A stretch of 41,053 nt of DNA from Candidatus Magasanikiibacteriota bacterium (GCA_018650085.1 JABIGQ010000035.1:1-41053); one strand, 5' to 3'. Shown: positions 8,633 to 15,513, counted from the first letter of the stretch. Numbers and translations are program-made. The notes: generated by a model from the letters alone, not told the origin.

Positions 8633-9169
8633 ATGCCTGTCATAGATATCTATTTTAGTATTTTTACCATTATTCTCGTTGGTTTAGGTGTTTGGCGTGG
8701 TTTACTCTATGGTATGATTTCTCTTGTGGGAACTGTTCTTGGAGTACTTCTTGCGAGTTGGTATGTAGAGCCTATGGCGGGGTGGTTGATAGAGCGATTT
8801 GATTGGGCGGCTAATTTATCTCGCATAGCAATATTTGTAGTTTCTTTTATTCTTATTATGCAGATTGTGCGGGTTGCATTTTGGGGATTAAAAAAGGTGT
8901 CTCGTTGGTTTAATAGAATTCCATTATTGGGCTGGACAAATAGGCTTCTTGGTGGAATATTTGGTTTTGTTCAGGCAGTTATTATCTTGGGGATGTTAGT
9001 GTATGTTGTGGAGAGATTCCCATTACACGAGGGGCTTATGAATATGATTGCAGGGTCTAATATGGCGCCATATTTGCTTTTATCTGTGAGTTGGATTATT
9101 CCTTTTTTGCCAGAGGCATGGAAAGCGCTTCAGTCTACTGTAGATTATACGAAAAATATAATAAAATAG
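8633..9169 (+). CDS. cvpA: CvpA family membrane protein
   Basis: A 178-residue protein with four predicted membrane helices (about residues 4-24, 26-45, 62-85 and 102-125) and a polar C-terminus. The order of helices and the N-terminal pattern DIYFSIFTIILVGLGVWRG followed by GMISLVGTVLG match the CvpA/colicin V production family. The family's molecular role is not settled; links to envelope stress resistance and secretion have been reported. It lies between metG and tatD in the same direction. No promoter or Shine-Dalgarno sequence is visible before it, so it is probably part of the same transcript. Confidence 0.85.
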   Translation: MPVIDIYFSIFTIILVGLGVWRGLLYGMISLVGTVLGVLLASWYVEPMAGWLIERFDWAANLSRIAIFVVSFILIMQIVRVAFWGLKKVSRWFNRIPLLGWTNRLLGGIFGFVQAVIILGMLVYVVERFPLHEGLMNMIAGSNMAPYLLLSVSWIIPFLPEAWKALQSTVDYTKNIIK

Positions 9170-9231
9170 TGAATATACAAAACGAGATATACTTATTTAA
9201 TATGTTGTATAGGGTTAAAATAAAATAATAT

Positions 9232-10107
9232 ATGCTTATAGATTCACATTGTCATCTTCAGTTTCAGGTGTATAGTGAAGATAGAAAAGAAGTAATAGAA
9301 AAATGTTTGTCAAAGGACATGTTTTTAAATATAGTAGGAACTCAGAAAGATACGAGTAAAAAAGCGGTAGATTTGGCATCTGCGTATGAAAATTTTTATG
9401 CAACCGTTGGGGTGCATCCTATTCAGCATACGGCGACTGCTGTAATAGAAGAAAACACAAGTTTTATTTCAAGGGGGGAAGAATTTGATGAGGATTTTTT
9501 TGAGGATTTAATTGTTACTGGGCAGGTGATTGGTATTGGGGAAACTGGATTAGATAAATATCATATTCCAGAAGGTGAAGCAGGAAACATAGCATTTGAA
9601 AAACAAAAAATATTATTTAAAAAACATATTGCTTTTGCTAGGAAACATAATTTGCCATTGATAGTGCACGTAAGAGATGCAAAGAATGCAGAGGAGTCAA
9701 GTACTCATGAAGATGTATTTGAAATATTGGAAGAGGAATGGAAAGAAAATGGAAATATAAAAGGAGTGCTTCATTGTTTTACTGGAAATATAGAGCAAGC
9801 TAAGAGATATATTGATTTAGGTTTTTATCTGGGATTTGGTGGTGTTATTACTTACCCAAATAAAGGAAATAAATATGTAAATGGGAGTTTGGCAGATGTT
9901 ATTGATAGTATTCCTTTAGAAAAAATTCTTACAGAAACAGATGCTCCATATTTATCACCAAAAAAATATAGAGGCGGAAGGTGTGAGCCTTGGATGGTGG
10001 AAGAAGTTGTGGATTTTATTGCAGAGAGGAAAGAGATGGATGTTGATAAACTTAATGATATTATAGAAAATAATTTTAGGGAATTGTTTTCTTTATCTTT
10101 ATTGTAG
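9232..10107 (+). CDS. tatD: TatD family metal-dependent hydrolase (DNase-like)
   Basis: A TIM-barrel amidohydrolase-fold enzyme. The metal ligands are all visible: His6 and His8 in DSHCHLQ, Glu about 104 in GIGETGLD, His in LIVHVRDA (about 145), His in VLHCFTG (about 180) and Asp in TETDAPYLSP (about 237). TatD-type enzymes cleave DNA 3'-5' or act on D-aminoacyl-tRNA or other phosphodiesters, so the substrate here is uncertain. At 291 residues it is some 30 longer than E. coli TatD. The extra length comes from an acidic insertion at about residues 72-95 (containing EEFDEDFFEDL) and a loop near 155-170. In many genomes tatD follows metG, as it does here with cvpA between them. Confidence 0.93.
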   Translation: MLIDSHCHLQFQVYSEDRKEVIEKCLSKDMFLNIVGTQKDTSKKAVDLASAYENFYATVGVHPIQHTATAVIEENTSFISRGEEFDEDFFEDLIVTGQVIGIGETGLDKYHIPEGEAGNIAFEKQKILFKKHIAFARKHNLPLIVHVRDAKNAEESSTHEDVFEILEEEWKENGNIKGVLHCFTGNIEQAKRYIDLGFYLGFGGVITYPNKGNKYVNGSLADVIDSIPLEKILTETDAPYLSPKKYRGGRCEPWMVEEVVDFIAERKEMDVDKLNDIIENNFRELFSLSLL

Positions 10108-10118
10108 TAAGAAATAAT

Positions 10119-10364
10119 ATGTGGTACATATATATAGTCAACTGCGCAGATAATACACTGTATACTGGTGTAACTACAGATATTGAAAGACGAGTTTTTG
10201 CGCACAATAGTTTAAAGAGTGGGGCCAAATATACAAGAGCAAGACAACCAGTGCAGGTGGTATATAAAAAAATATATCCTAGCAAAAAAGAAGCTATGCA
10301 GGAAGAGTGGCGTATAAAACAATTATCCAGAAAAGAAAAGTTGGTATTAATAAAAAGTATATGA
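10119..10364 (+). CDS. GIY-YIG domain protein (UPF0213/SLX1-like)
   Basis: An 81-residue single-domain protein. The GIY-YIG signature appears as YIYIV at residues 3-7 and LYTGVT at about 14-19, followed by DIERRVFAHN (catalytic Arg region) and EEWRIKQL (metal-binding Glu, about residue 62). It belongs to the small stand-alone members of this nuclease superfamily, whose cellular role is mostly unknown; repair or structure-specific cleavage is assumed. It starts 11 bp after tatD, and its stop overlaps the uppS start as ATGA, so the two are translationally coupled. Confidence 0.88.
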   Translation: MWYIYIVNCADNTLYTGVTTDIERRVFAHNSLKSGAKYTRARQPVQVVYKKIYPSKKEAMQEEWRIKQLSRKEKLVLIKSI

Positions 10365-11044
10365 CTATAAAACACATAGCCGTTATAATGGATGGGAATA
10401 GACGCTGGGCAACGAAGCGTGGAATGCCAAAGATAATGGGGCATACGCAGGGAGGAAAAAATTTATTTACAATAGTAGATGAAGCGATGAAGCAGGATAT
10501 AGGGTATATAACATTCTATGCTTTATCTACAGAAAATTTAAAAAGGAGTGAAGAAGAATTATCACACCTATTTTCATTATTTAATAAATCAGTTGCGAGT
10601 CTAGAAAAATTTATAAAAAATAATGTACAGCTCCGTGTTATAGGGAATTTACAGCTTATCCCAGAAGAAATTAGAAGTAAGTTGGAATCGATGATAGAAA
10701 AAACAAAAGATTTTTCTCATCCAAAAACAATATTGACACTGGCAGTAGCGTATGGTGGGCGTGATGAAATTATGCGTGCTATAAAAAAAATAATGCACAG
10801 TGGCATAAATGTTTCAGATATAAACGAAGAGGTGGTCGGTAGATATTTAGATACGCATGATATGCCGGATGTGGATTTGGTTATTAGGACTGGTGGGCAT
10901 AAACGGCTTTCTAATTTTCTTCCATGGCAGACAACGTATGCGGAGTTTTATTTTACAGATATACTCTGGCCTGCGTTTAACAAAAAAGAATTTATTAGTG
11001 CGATAGAGTGGTTTGAAGAACAGAAAAGAAATAAAGGAAAATAG
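10361..11044 (+). CDS. uppS: Undecaprenyl diphosphate synthase (isoprenyl transferase)
   Basis: A cis-prenyltransferase that extends farnesyl diphosphate with isopentenyl units to make the C55 lipid carrier for peptidoglycan and other envelope polymers. Visible signatures are VIMDGNRRWA near the N-terminus (Mg2+ and substrate-binding Asp about residue 11), FYALSTENLKR, and RTGGHKRLSNFLPWQ followed by AEFYFTDILWPAF near the C-terminus. At 227 residues it has the usual length. The start at 10361 forms an ATGA overlap with the upstream stop and begins MTIKHIAVIMDG, as expected for the family; a longer frame from 10307 would run 58 bp into the previous gene and is less likely. Where E. coli has GGEHR this protein has GGHKR, a small variation in a conserved loop. 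Confidence 0.95.
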   Translation: MTIKHIAVIMDGNRRWATKRGMPKIMGHTQGGKNLFTIVDEAMKQDIGYITFYALSTENLKRSEEELSHLFSLFNKSVASLEKFIKNNVQLRVIGNLQLIPEEIRSKLESMIEKTKDFSHPKTILTLAVAYGGRDEIMRAIKKIMHSGINVSDINEEVVGRYLDTHDMPDVDLVIRTGGHKRLSNFLPWQTTYAEFYFTDILWPAFNKKEFISAIEWFEEQKRNKGK

Positions 11045-11054
11045 AAAAGTTGGT

Positions 11055-11078
11055 GGCTGTGTTCACGGGGACACAGCC
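11055..11078. terminator. Hairpin after uppS, possible bidirectional terminator
   Basis: GGCTGTGT (11055-11062) pairs perfectly with ACACAGCC (11071-11078) around an 8-nt loop. Read on the minus strand it is followed within a few bases by a T-rich stretch and could end the zinc-ribbon transcript. On the plus strand there is no T-run directly after it, so termination after uppS is less certain. Confidence 0.55.
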
Positions 11079-11107
11079 GTTGACCCTTTACGATTCATCA
11101 TTATTTT

Positions 11108-11302
11108 TTATTTCCTCCTGTTATGGTGTTGTGTTGGGGTGGTTGTACGGGTATGGATGTAAAATCCACACTCATTACACCACAAAGAACAGTCCACTGT
11201 ACGGCTACATGCCGTGTTTAGGACTCTTTTTTTTGTTACGGTTTTTGTGCTCCCACATTTGGGGTTTGGGCACCGTTCTTCCCCCTTTTTCTTGTAGGCC
11301 AT
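11108..11302 (-). CDS. Small zinc-ribbon protein in a GC-rich island
   Basis: A 64-residue minus-strand frame with the metal-binding pattern of a zinc ribbon: CPNPKCGS at residues 11-18 and CNEC with a following GFY near 42-48, plus two other Cys between them. The flanks are basic (MAYKKKGEER at the start, HHNRRK at the end), which suits a nucleic-acid-binding protein. Unlike its neighbours it has a purine-rich ribosome-binding sequence (AGAAAGGGG) a few bases before ATG and A rather than T at -1. Its codons are much richer in G+C than the rest of the window. These features suggest a recent arrival. The opposite-strand frame of 92 codons is treated as its shadow. The gene is short, so the call is moderate. 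Confidence 0.55.
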   Translation of the reverse strand: MAYKKKGEERCPNPKCGSTKTVTKKRVLNTACSRTVDCSLWCNECGFYIHTRTTTPTQHHNRRK

Positions 11303-11336
11303 TTGGCCCCTTTCTGCCCCACCCGTGATGATGAGG

Positions 11337-11373
11337 ACACTTCATGCAACTAATGATTAATTGACTGAAGTGT
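11337..11373. other. Inverted repeat upstream of the zinc-ribbon gene
   Basis: ACACTTCA (11337-11344) and TGAAGTGT (11366-11373) are perfect complements around a 21-nt AT-rich spacer. This lies about 35 bp upstream of the minus-strand zinc-ribbon start. It could be an operator, a weak terminator or the edge of an inserted segment. Confidence 0.45.
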
Positions 11374-11396
11374 AATAAAAAATTTGGCTAAGAAAA

Positions 11397-11428
11397 AAAC
11401 CACTTGGAGGTGGTTTATTGTTGTTTTT
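11397..11428. terminator. Bidirectional rho-independent terminator
   Basis: AAACCAC (11397-11403) pairs with GTGGTTT (11410-11416) around a 6-nt loop. On the minus strand the stem runs straight into a T-tract and should end the small membrane-protein transcript from 11680. On the plus strand it is followed by ATTGTTGTTTTT. Confidence 0.75.
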
Positions 11429-11488
11429 GCATTTCTGCTTTTGATCTATTAGCTAGTATTTTTTCTTCTTTATATTTTATCATATATA

Positions 11489-11680
11489 TTACTTAATATC
11501 AGTAAACATCATAACTAACTTTAGTATGATAATTACTAAAACGAGAAGTCCAAATCCTATAGCCCCGCCTTTTAGACGTAGGTCTCTATTTTCTGTAAGC
11601 AGGGTATCTACTTCTTCTGGGCTCATGTCCTTTGTGGATTTTCCAAAATGAAACGCTTTATTTTTTTTTGAGTATATCAT
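11489..11680 (-). CDS. Small single-pass membrane protein, unknown function
   Basis: A 63-residue protein with a polar, charged N-terminal half (residues 1-37, containing MSPEEVDTLLTENRDLR) and one hydrophobic helix at about 41-59 (IGFGLLVLVIIILKLVMMF), leaving only a few residues after it. It looks like a tail-anchored or single-pass inner-membrane protein. No family was recognised. The frame is supported by a strong divergent promoter immediately upstream and a terminator 60 bp downstream. The predicted transcript start lies about 4 nt before the ATG, so the mRNA would be almost leaderless. Confidence 0.65.
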   Translation of the reverse strand: MIYSKKNKAFHFGKSTKDMSPEEVDTLLTENRDLRLKGGAIGFGLLVLVIIILKLVMMFTDIK

Positions 11681-11690
11681 ATATAAATAT

Positions 11691-11720
11691 AGTATAAGAT
11701 ATATATGTGTAAGTTGTCAA
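11691..11720 (-). promoter_or_regulatory. Promoter of the small membrane protein
   Basis: Read on the minus strand: TTGACA (11720-11715), an 18-bp spacer, and TATACT (11696-11691). The -35 box is a perfect consensus and overlaps by five bases the -35 box of the plus-strand promoter. Confidence 0.75.
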
Positions 11721-11742
11721 TTATTATTAATTTTAGTATACT
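11714..11742 (+). promoter_or_regulatory. Promoter of the second surface protein
   Basis: TTGTCA (11714-11719), a 17-bp spacer and TATACT (11737-11742). Each box matches the sigma70 consensus at five of six positions. The predicted start is near 11749, giving a leader of about 22 nt before the ATG at 11771. Confidence 0.75.
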
Positions 11743-11770
11743 AATAGTATATTTATTAAATAAAATATTT

Positions 11771-13396
11771 ATGAAGAATTTTTTCATTGTATTATGTACG
11801 TTTTTATTATTACCCTCAATAGTACACGCAGCGCCTGCTACTAATTATGGATGTAGGGTAGAAGGAAATCTAGAAGAAATTGAAGGAGGAAAAAATCGAT
11901 TATATACAGCAATAAGTTATACGCTTGATAGTGGTGATGTATATGATATCCCATTTAGTATTTCTATGCAGACAAATAGTGGATCATTGGGATCTTATAG
12001 TGGAGAAGTAGATTTATATTATACAGGTGAATCAGTAAATCAATTTGATAGAACTGAAATAAATAGAAGTTTAGTAAGTCCATTGTATCAAGGAGAAGCG
12101 ATTTTAACACCAGAGTTTTCTATACAGGGAAATTCGTCTGTTCAAATAGGCGCTTCTCTAAATGGAATTACATGTACACCACTTATTTTAGAAGTGGTAG
12201 AAGAAGATGTCATTATAGAATGTTTTGCAGAGGGTGCATTAGAATTATTAGATTCGGGTGATAATAGATTGCAGTATTCTCTCATGTATGATGTCTCAGA
12301 AGATAAAGATAATGTGCCATTTTTTATTGAAGTGGTAAATAATGCAGGAAGATTTGATAGTAAAAGTGGTACAGATTCACTTTATGCGGATGCTCAGCTT
12401 GTTGTGTTGTATCAAGGTAACCCTGTACAAATGGTTACTATTCCAGCAGTGATAGATGGAAATATTTCTATAGAAGCCACACTGGGAGGAAAAACTTGTG
12501 ATACAAAACAGCTTACCTTGTTAGAATTACCAGAAGAATTAATTATAGAAGAAATAGAACCGTTGGTAGAAGAACAACCACCTGTAGAACCTCTTGTAGA
12601 AGAAGAATCTGATCCTATCGTAGAAGTACCGCCGATTGTGGAAGAGGAACAGCCAGTGGTTATGGCTGAACCAGAACCGTTACCAGTTGTTGTGGAAGAT
12701 CCAGCTCCAGTGGTGGCAGTGGTTTCTTCTCCGTTTGCTTCTCCAAATGTTCCGCAGACAGTTACTACAGATAATGAAACATCTACAACTGTTTCACCTT
12801 CGTGTACTGTAGTTGCAGAAGGGCAAGTACAAGAAAATGGTAGTATTTTATTAGGGAATGCAATTACCTTTAAAGATTTTGATTTAGGAGAGCATAGTTA
12901 TAGATTAATTGGTTATTCTGAAAATGATAGTTTTGATCAGACACAGTTCATGGATCAGATACAATTTGTAGATACACAAGGGGTATTAATGCAGACAAAC
13001 GCAGTGACTGCTAGTTTCCCAATGATATTTATGCCAAAACAAGCAAATGAGACATTTGTGATTAATGCAATAATTGATGATGTGGTATGTAAATCGGTTA
13101 TGTTTGTCTCTTCTCCTATGATGAATGTTACAGAACTAATTACTGTGTTTCCAAAGGGGACTTCCCAAGAAGTCACAGCAGATGTGCATTCTTTGGCGCT
13201 TATTTCTTCAAATGATAAGGGATTGGCTGAAGATACGGAACCAGTTGTCCGTAATGTAGAATCATCTTCAGAGCTTAGTTCAACCCAGTTTATGGTTATT
13301 ATCATTGTCTCAATTATCTCTGTAGTATTTCTTGCCTTGGTTGGTATGCTTTCTTATGTAAAACTAAAGAAAAAACAGTCAGATTTTTTAAGATAA
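11771..13396 (+). CDS. Membrane-anchored modular surface protein, paralog of 3804-7088
   Basis: A 541-residue exported protein. A signal peptide (MKNFFIVLCTFLLLPSIVHA) is followed by two Cys-pair modules (about residues 28-150 and 155-255), a long acidic Pro/Val/Glu linker (about 257-335), a third module starting at PSCTVVAEGQV (about 345-450), a short stalk and a C-terminal membrane helix (about 507-530) with a basic tail (KLKKKQSDFLR). The third module aligns with the last module of the 1,094-residue protein (PTCRVVAEGRV), and the overall order of signal, modules, acidic linker, module and anchor is the same. The start at 11771 is chosen because it opens on the signal peptide and fits the promoter; the frame extends 22 codons further upstream. 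Function unknown; a cell-surface role is inferred from the architecture. Confidence 0.9.
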   Translation: MKNFFIVLCTFLLLPSIVHAAPATNYGCRVEGNLEEIEGGKNRLYTAISYTLDSGDVYDIPFSISMQTNSGSLGSYSGEVDLYYTGESVNQFDRTEINRSLVSPLYQGEAILTPEFSIQGNSSVQIGASLNGITCTPLILEVVEEDVIIECFAEGALELLDSGDNRLQYSLMYDVSEDKDNVPFFIEVVNNAGRFDSKSGTDSLYADAQLVVLYQGNPVQMVTIPAVIDGNISIEATLGGKTCDTKQLTLLELPEELIIEEIEPLVEEQPPVEPLVEEESDPIVEVPPIVEEEQPVVMAEPEPLPVVVEDPAPVVAVVSSPFASPNVPQTVTTDNETSTTVSPSCTVVAEGQVQENGSILLGNAITFKDFDLGEHSYRLIGYSENDSFDQTQFMDQIQFVDTQGVLMQTNAVTASFPMIFMPKQANETFVINAIIDDVVCKSVMFVSSPMMNVTELITVFPKGTSQEVTADVHSLALISSNDKGLAEDTEPVVRNVESSSELSSTQFMVIIIVSIISVVFLALVGMLSYVKLKKKQSDFLR

Positions 13397-13400
13397 AGGG

Positions 13401-13440
13401 AAAAAAGAAGGGCATGTGTTTAGGACATATGCCTTTTTTT
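13401..13440. terminator. Rho-independent terminator after the surface protein
   Basis: GGCATGTG (13411-13418) pairs with CATATGCC (13426-13433) with one G-U pair. An A-run lies before it and seven T residues follow (13434-13440). The symmetry would let it work in both directions. Confidence 0.85.
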
Positions 13441-13483
13441 ATAGATAAAGGAGCTCTTATGCACATATGTATAGAAAAAATAG

Positions 13484-13512
13484 TTGACTTTGATAACAAA
13501 ATACTATATAAT
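13484..13512 (+). promoter_or_regulatory. Promoter of the ATP synthase operon
   Basis: TTGACT (13484-13489), a 17-bp spacer and a perfect TATAAT (13507-13512). This is among the best sigma70 matches in the window. Transcription would start near 13519, about 44 nt before the first gene. Confidence 0.88.
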
Positions 13513-13562
13513 AATGTCGTTTCAAATCAAATGTGAAAACGATTTTTTCTCTATAATATTGT

Positions 13563-13871
13563 ATGAATAAGTTAGAACAAAAACGAGAAGAACTCGTTCA
13601 CAAAACATTTACATCCATGTTTAAGATTTTAATAATCTTTGGCATTCCTGCAGCAATTGGTTTTTTTGTAGGAAGTTTCGTAGACGCGAAATATGATATT
13701 CGTCCGTATGGATCTGTGGGTGTACTCGCGGTCACATTTATTTTATCTTGGATTATTATGATTCGGATGTATCTAAATATAACGAAACAGTTTAGTGCAT
13801 TACGAGAACAAGAAAATGCAGAGCGTAATATTACACAGAAAATGCTAAAAGATAATATTTCTTCTAAATAA
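13563..13871 (+). CDS. atpZ: AtpZ/AtpI-like membrane protein of the ATP synthase operon
   Basis: A 102-residue protein with two membrane helices (about residues 20-40 and 52-72) and a charged helical C-terminus. The position as first gene of the operon and the two-helix layout with GFFVGSFVDAKY between them match the AtpZ/AtpI group, which helps assemble the c-ring and is proposed to handle Mg2+ or Ca2+. AtpI and AtpZ are hard to tell apart at this length, so the symbol is tentative. It ends 10 bp before the a subunit. Confidence 0.75.
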   Translation: MNKLEQKREELVHKTFTSMFKILIIFGIPAAIGFFVGSFVDAKYDIRPYGSVGVLAVTFILSWIIMIRMYLNITKQFSALREQENAERNITQKMLKDNISSK

Positions 13872-13881
13872 AGATATAGTT

Positions 13882-14673
13882 ATGAGTTTTCAAGTGGCTG
13901 TAGCACAACCAGAAGTACAACCAGAAGCTGTATTTGCGATTGGGAATTTTGTGGTATCAAATGCTATGATGATGAGTGTAGTTGTTACATTCATTTTTTT
14001 ATTTTTGAGTGTCGGTTTTATTCGTAAATCAAAACTTGTTCCATCTATATTTCAAACAATGTTTGAATTATTGGTAGATGGAATATTAGGTTTACTTGAA
14101 TCCATCATGGGGAATAGAAAAGGAGCAGAAAAGATGTTGCCATTGATTGGGTCATTATTTCTATTTGTAGGATTATCAAATGTGATAGCGTTGTTTCCAG
14201 GGGTAACATCATTTACATATGATGGAGTACAGATGTTTAGAACACCTACAAATGATTTCAATACTACGTTTAGTATTGCACTTGCCATGATAATATTGAC
14301 GCAAATTGCAAGTATGAAAGAGTTTGGTATCTTTGGGCATTTAGGAAAGTATTTCAAGTTTAAGGATGTTGTGGTAGGATTTAAGAAAGGTGCCGGAGAA
14401 GGAGTACTTGCTATAGTAGACTTTTTGATTGGATTGTTAGATATTGTGTCAGAAATCGCAAAAGTTATTTCATTGTCCCTTCGTTTATTTGGGAATATGT
14501 ATGCCGGAGAAGTATTAGCAGCTATCCTACTTGGGACATTTGCAATGTTTATTCCAGCACCATGGTTAGCAATGAATTTACTGGTAGGATTACTCCAAGC
14601 ATTAGTATTTGGGTCATTGACCGCAGCATACTATGCATTGGCAATAGAGAAATCAGAAGAACAAATTAATTAA
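13882..14673 (+). CDS. atpB: ATP synthase Fo subunit a
   Basis: The membrane stator subunit that forms the ion half-channels beside the c-ring. This 263-residue protein has five to six hydrophobic segments. It includes the conserved SLSLRLFGNMYAGEV in the fourth helix region, whose Arg (about residue 201) is the essential stator Arg (Arg210 in E. coli). The final hairpin has LLVGLLQALVFGSLTAAYYALAIE with the conserved Gln. The N-terminal 25 residues, with Gln, Pro and Val, are probably outside the membrane. It lies between atpZ and atpE with short spacers. Confidence 0.95.
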   Translation: MSFQVAVAQPEVQPEAVFAIGNFVVSNAMMMSVVVTFIFLFLSVGFIRKSKLVPSIFQTMFELLVDGILGLLESIMGNRKGAEKMLPLIGSLFLFVGLSNVIALFPGVTSFTYDGVQMFRTPTNDFNTTFSIALAMIILTQIASMKEFGIFGHLGKYFKFKDVVVGFKKGAGEGVLAIVDFLIGLLDIVSEIAKVISLSLRLFGNMYAGEVLAAILLGTFAMFIPAPWLAMNLLVGLLQALVFGSLTAAYYALAIEKSEEQIN

Positions 14674-14700
14674 TTTAGATATATATTTAATTATACGTAT

Positions 14701-14916
14701 ATGGATATTGAAGTAGCGCGACTTATCGCAAAAGGACTTTGTACCACATCTATGTTTGGATCTGGTATTGGTGAAGGATACCTTATTGGTAAAGCACTAG
14801 AAGCAATTGGGCGTAACCCAAAGATGGAAGGAAGCATTTTTAGTAAAATGATCATCGGTGTTGCTCTAGCAGAATCTACTGCGATTTACGCATTTGTAGC
14901 ATTCTTTATTGTATAA
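14701..14916 (+). CDS. atpE: ATP synthase Fo subunit c with two-carboxylate ion site
   Basis: A 71-residue two-helix hairpin that forms the rotor ring. The polar loop is GRNP (residues 37-40). The ion-binding Glu58 lies in the second helix in the context ALAESTAIY. Ser59 and Tyr63 correspond to Ser66 and Tyr70 of the Na+-binding Ilyobacter ring. In helix 1 the sequence GIGEGY puts Glu25 where Ilyobacter has Gln32 (the 33-residue spacing between the two sites is identical). A second Glu at that place defines the two-carboxylate Na+ rotor described for Fusobacterium nucleatum. Coupling to Na+ rather than H+ is therefore a reasonable prediction, but it rests on these residues alone. The gene is followed by a 90-bp structured spacer, the longest gap inside the operon. 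Confidence 0.95.
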   Translation: MDIEVARLIAKGLCTTSMFGSGIGEGYLIGKALEAIGRNPKMEGSIFSKMIIGVALAESTAIYAFVAFFIV

Positions 14917-14990
14917 TACCATTTTAATGGTATAAGCTATTGTTTTAGCTTCGGTGTATATGTGTATATACACCAACTGGTAAAACAATA
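14917..14990 (+). promoter_or_regulatory. Structured intercistronic RNA between atpE and atpF
   Basis: Two hairpins follow the atpE stop directly. The first is TACCATT (14917-14923) with AATGGTA (14926-14932). The second has an outer stem TATTGTTTTA (14938-14947) with TAAAACAATA (14981-14990) and an inner stem GGTGTATAT (14953-14961) with ATATACACC (14966-14974) around a 4-nt loop. There is no T-tract, so this is not a typical terminator. It could stabilise the upstream message or set how much b is made relative to c. Confidence 0.7.
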
Positions 14991-15006
14991 ATTAGTTAAT
15001 TGTCAT

Positions 15007-15513
15007 ATGGATTATATTTTGGACACATTAGGGAAAGTAGGATTTGAATGGAAAATGGGATTATTTAATTTTTTAAATTTTCTTGTTGTATTTTTGATAT
15101 TAAAAAAATACGCGTTTAAACCAATTACAAAAGTAATAGCAGAACGCCAGAAAAAAGCAGAAGACACTGTTGAAAATTTTCAAAAAGCAAAGTCTGAATT
15201 ACAAATGGCAGAACAAAAAGCACAAACATTAATAGATGAAGCAAAAGTAGAAGCAAATAGAACAATAGAAAAATCTCATGAGACAGCGCAAGCACAAGCA
15301 GTTGATATGAAAGAAAAAGCAAAAGCAGAGATTGAATCACTTATTGTACAGGCAAAAAAGAATATTGCTATAGATAGATTAGAAATGCAAGATTCACTTC
15401 GAACGGAGACAGTTGAGTTAGTAATAAAAGTAGTAGAAAAAATTGTTGGAAATAAATTAGACAATGCTACTGATGATGCATATATTAAAGATGTTCTTGC
15501 AACATTGAAATAA
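15007..15513 (+). CDS. atpF: ATP synthase Fo subunit b
   Basis: The peripheral stalk subunit. This 168-residue protein has one N-terminal membrane helix (about residues 16-34, MGLFNFLNFLVVFLILKK) and a long charged coiled coil rich in Ala, Lys, Glu and Gln (about 40-150). It starts after the hairpin-bearing spacer and ends 6 bp before atpH. Only one b gene is present, so the stalk is presumably a homodimer. Confidence 0.93.
   Translation: MDYILDTLGKVGFEWKMGLFNFLNFLVVFLILKKYAFKPITKVIAERQKKAEDTVENFQKAKSELQMAEQKAQTLIDEAKVEANRTIEKSHETAQAQAVDMKEKAKAEIESLIVQAKKNIAIDRLEMQDSLRTETVELVIKVVEKIVGNKLDNATDDAYIKDVLATLK

Noticed and set aside
10307-10360. Upstream extension of uppS (18 codons)
   Set aside because: It would overlap the GIY-YIG gene by 58 bp; family members start at the MTIKHIAVIMDG position, which forms an ATGA overlap.
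11050-11328. Plus-strand frame of 92 codons opposite the zinc-ribbon gene
   Set aside because: Its composition is irregular and it runs through the hairpin at 11055; the minus-strand frame has ordered Cys pairs, a ribosome-binding site and a better start.
14052-14357. Antisense frames within the ATP synthase genes, for example 101 codons opposite atpB
   Set aside because: They mirror well-conserved genes and show no family features.
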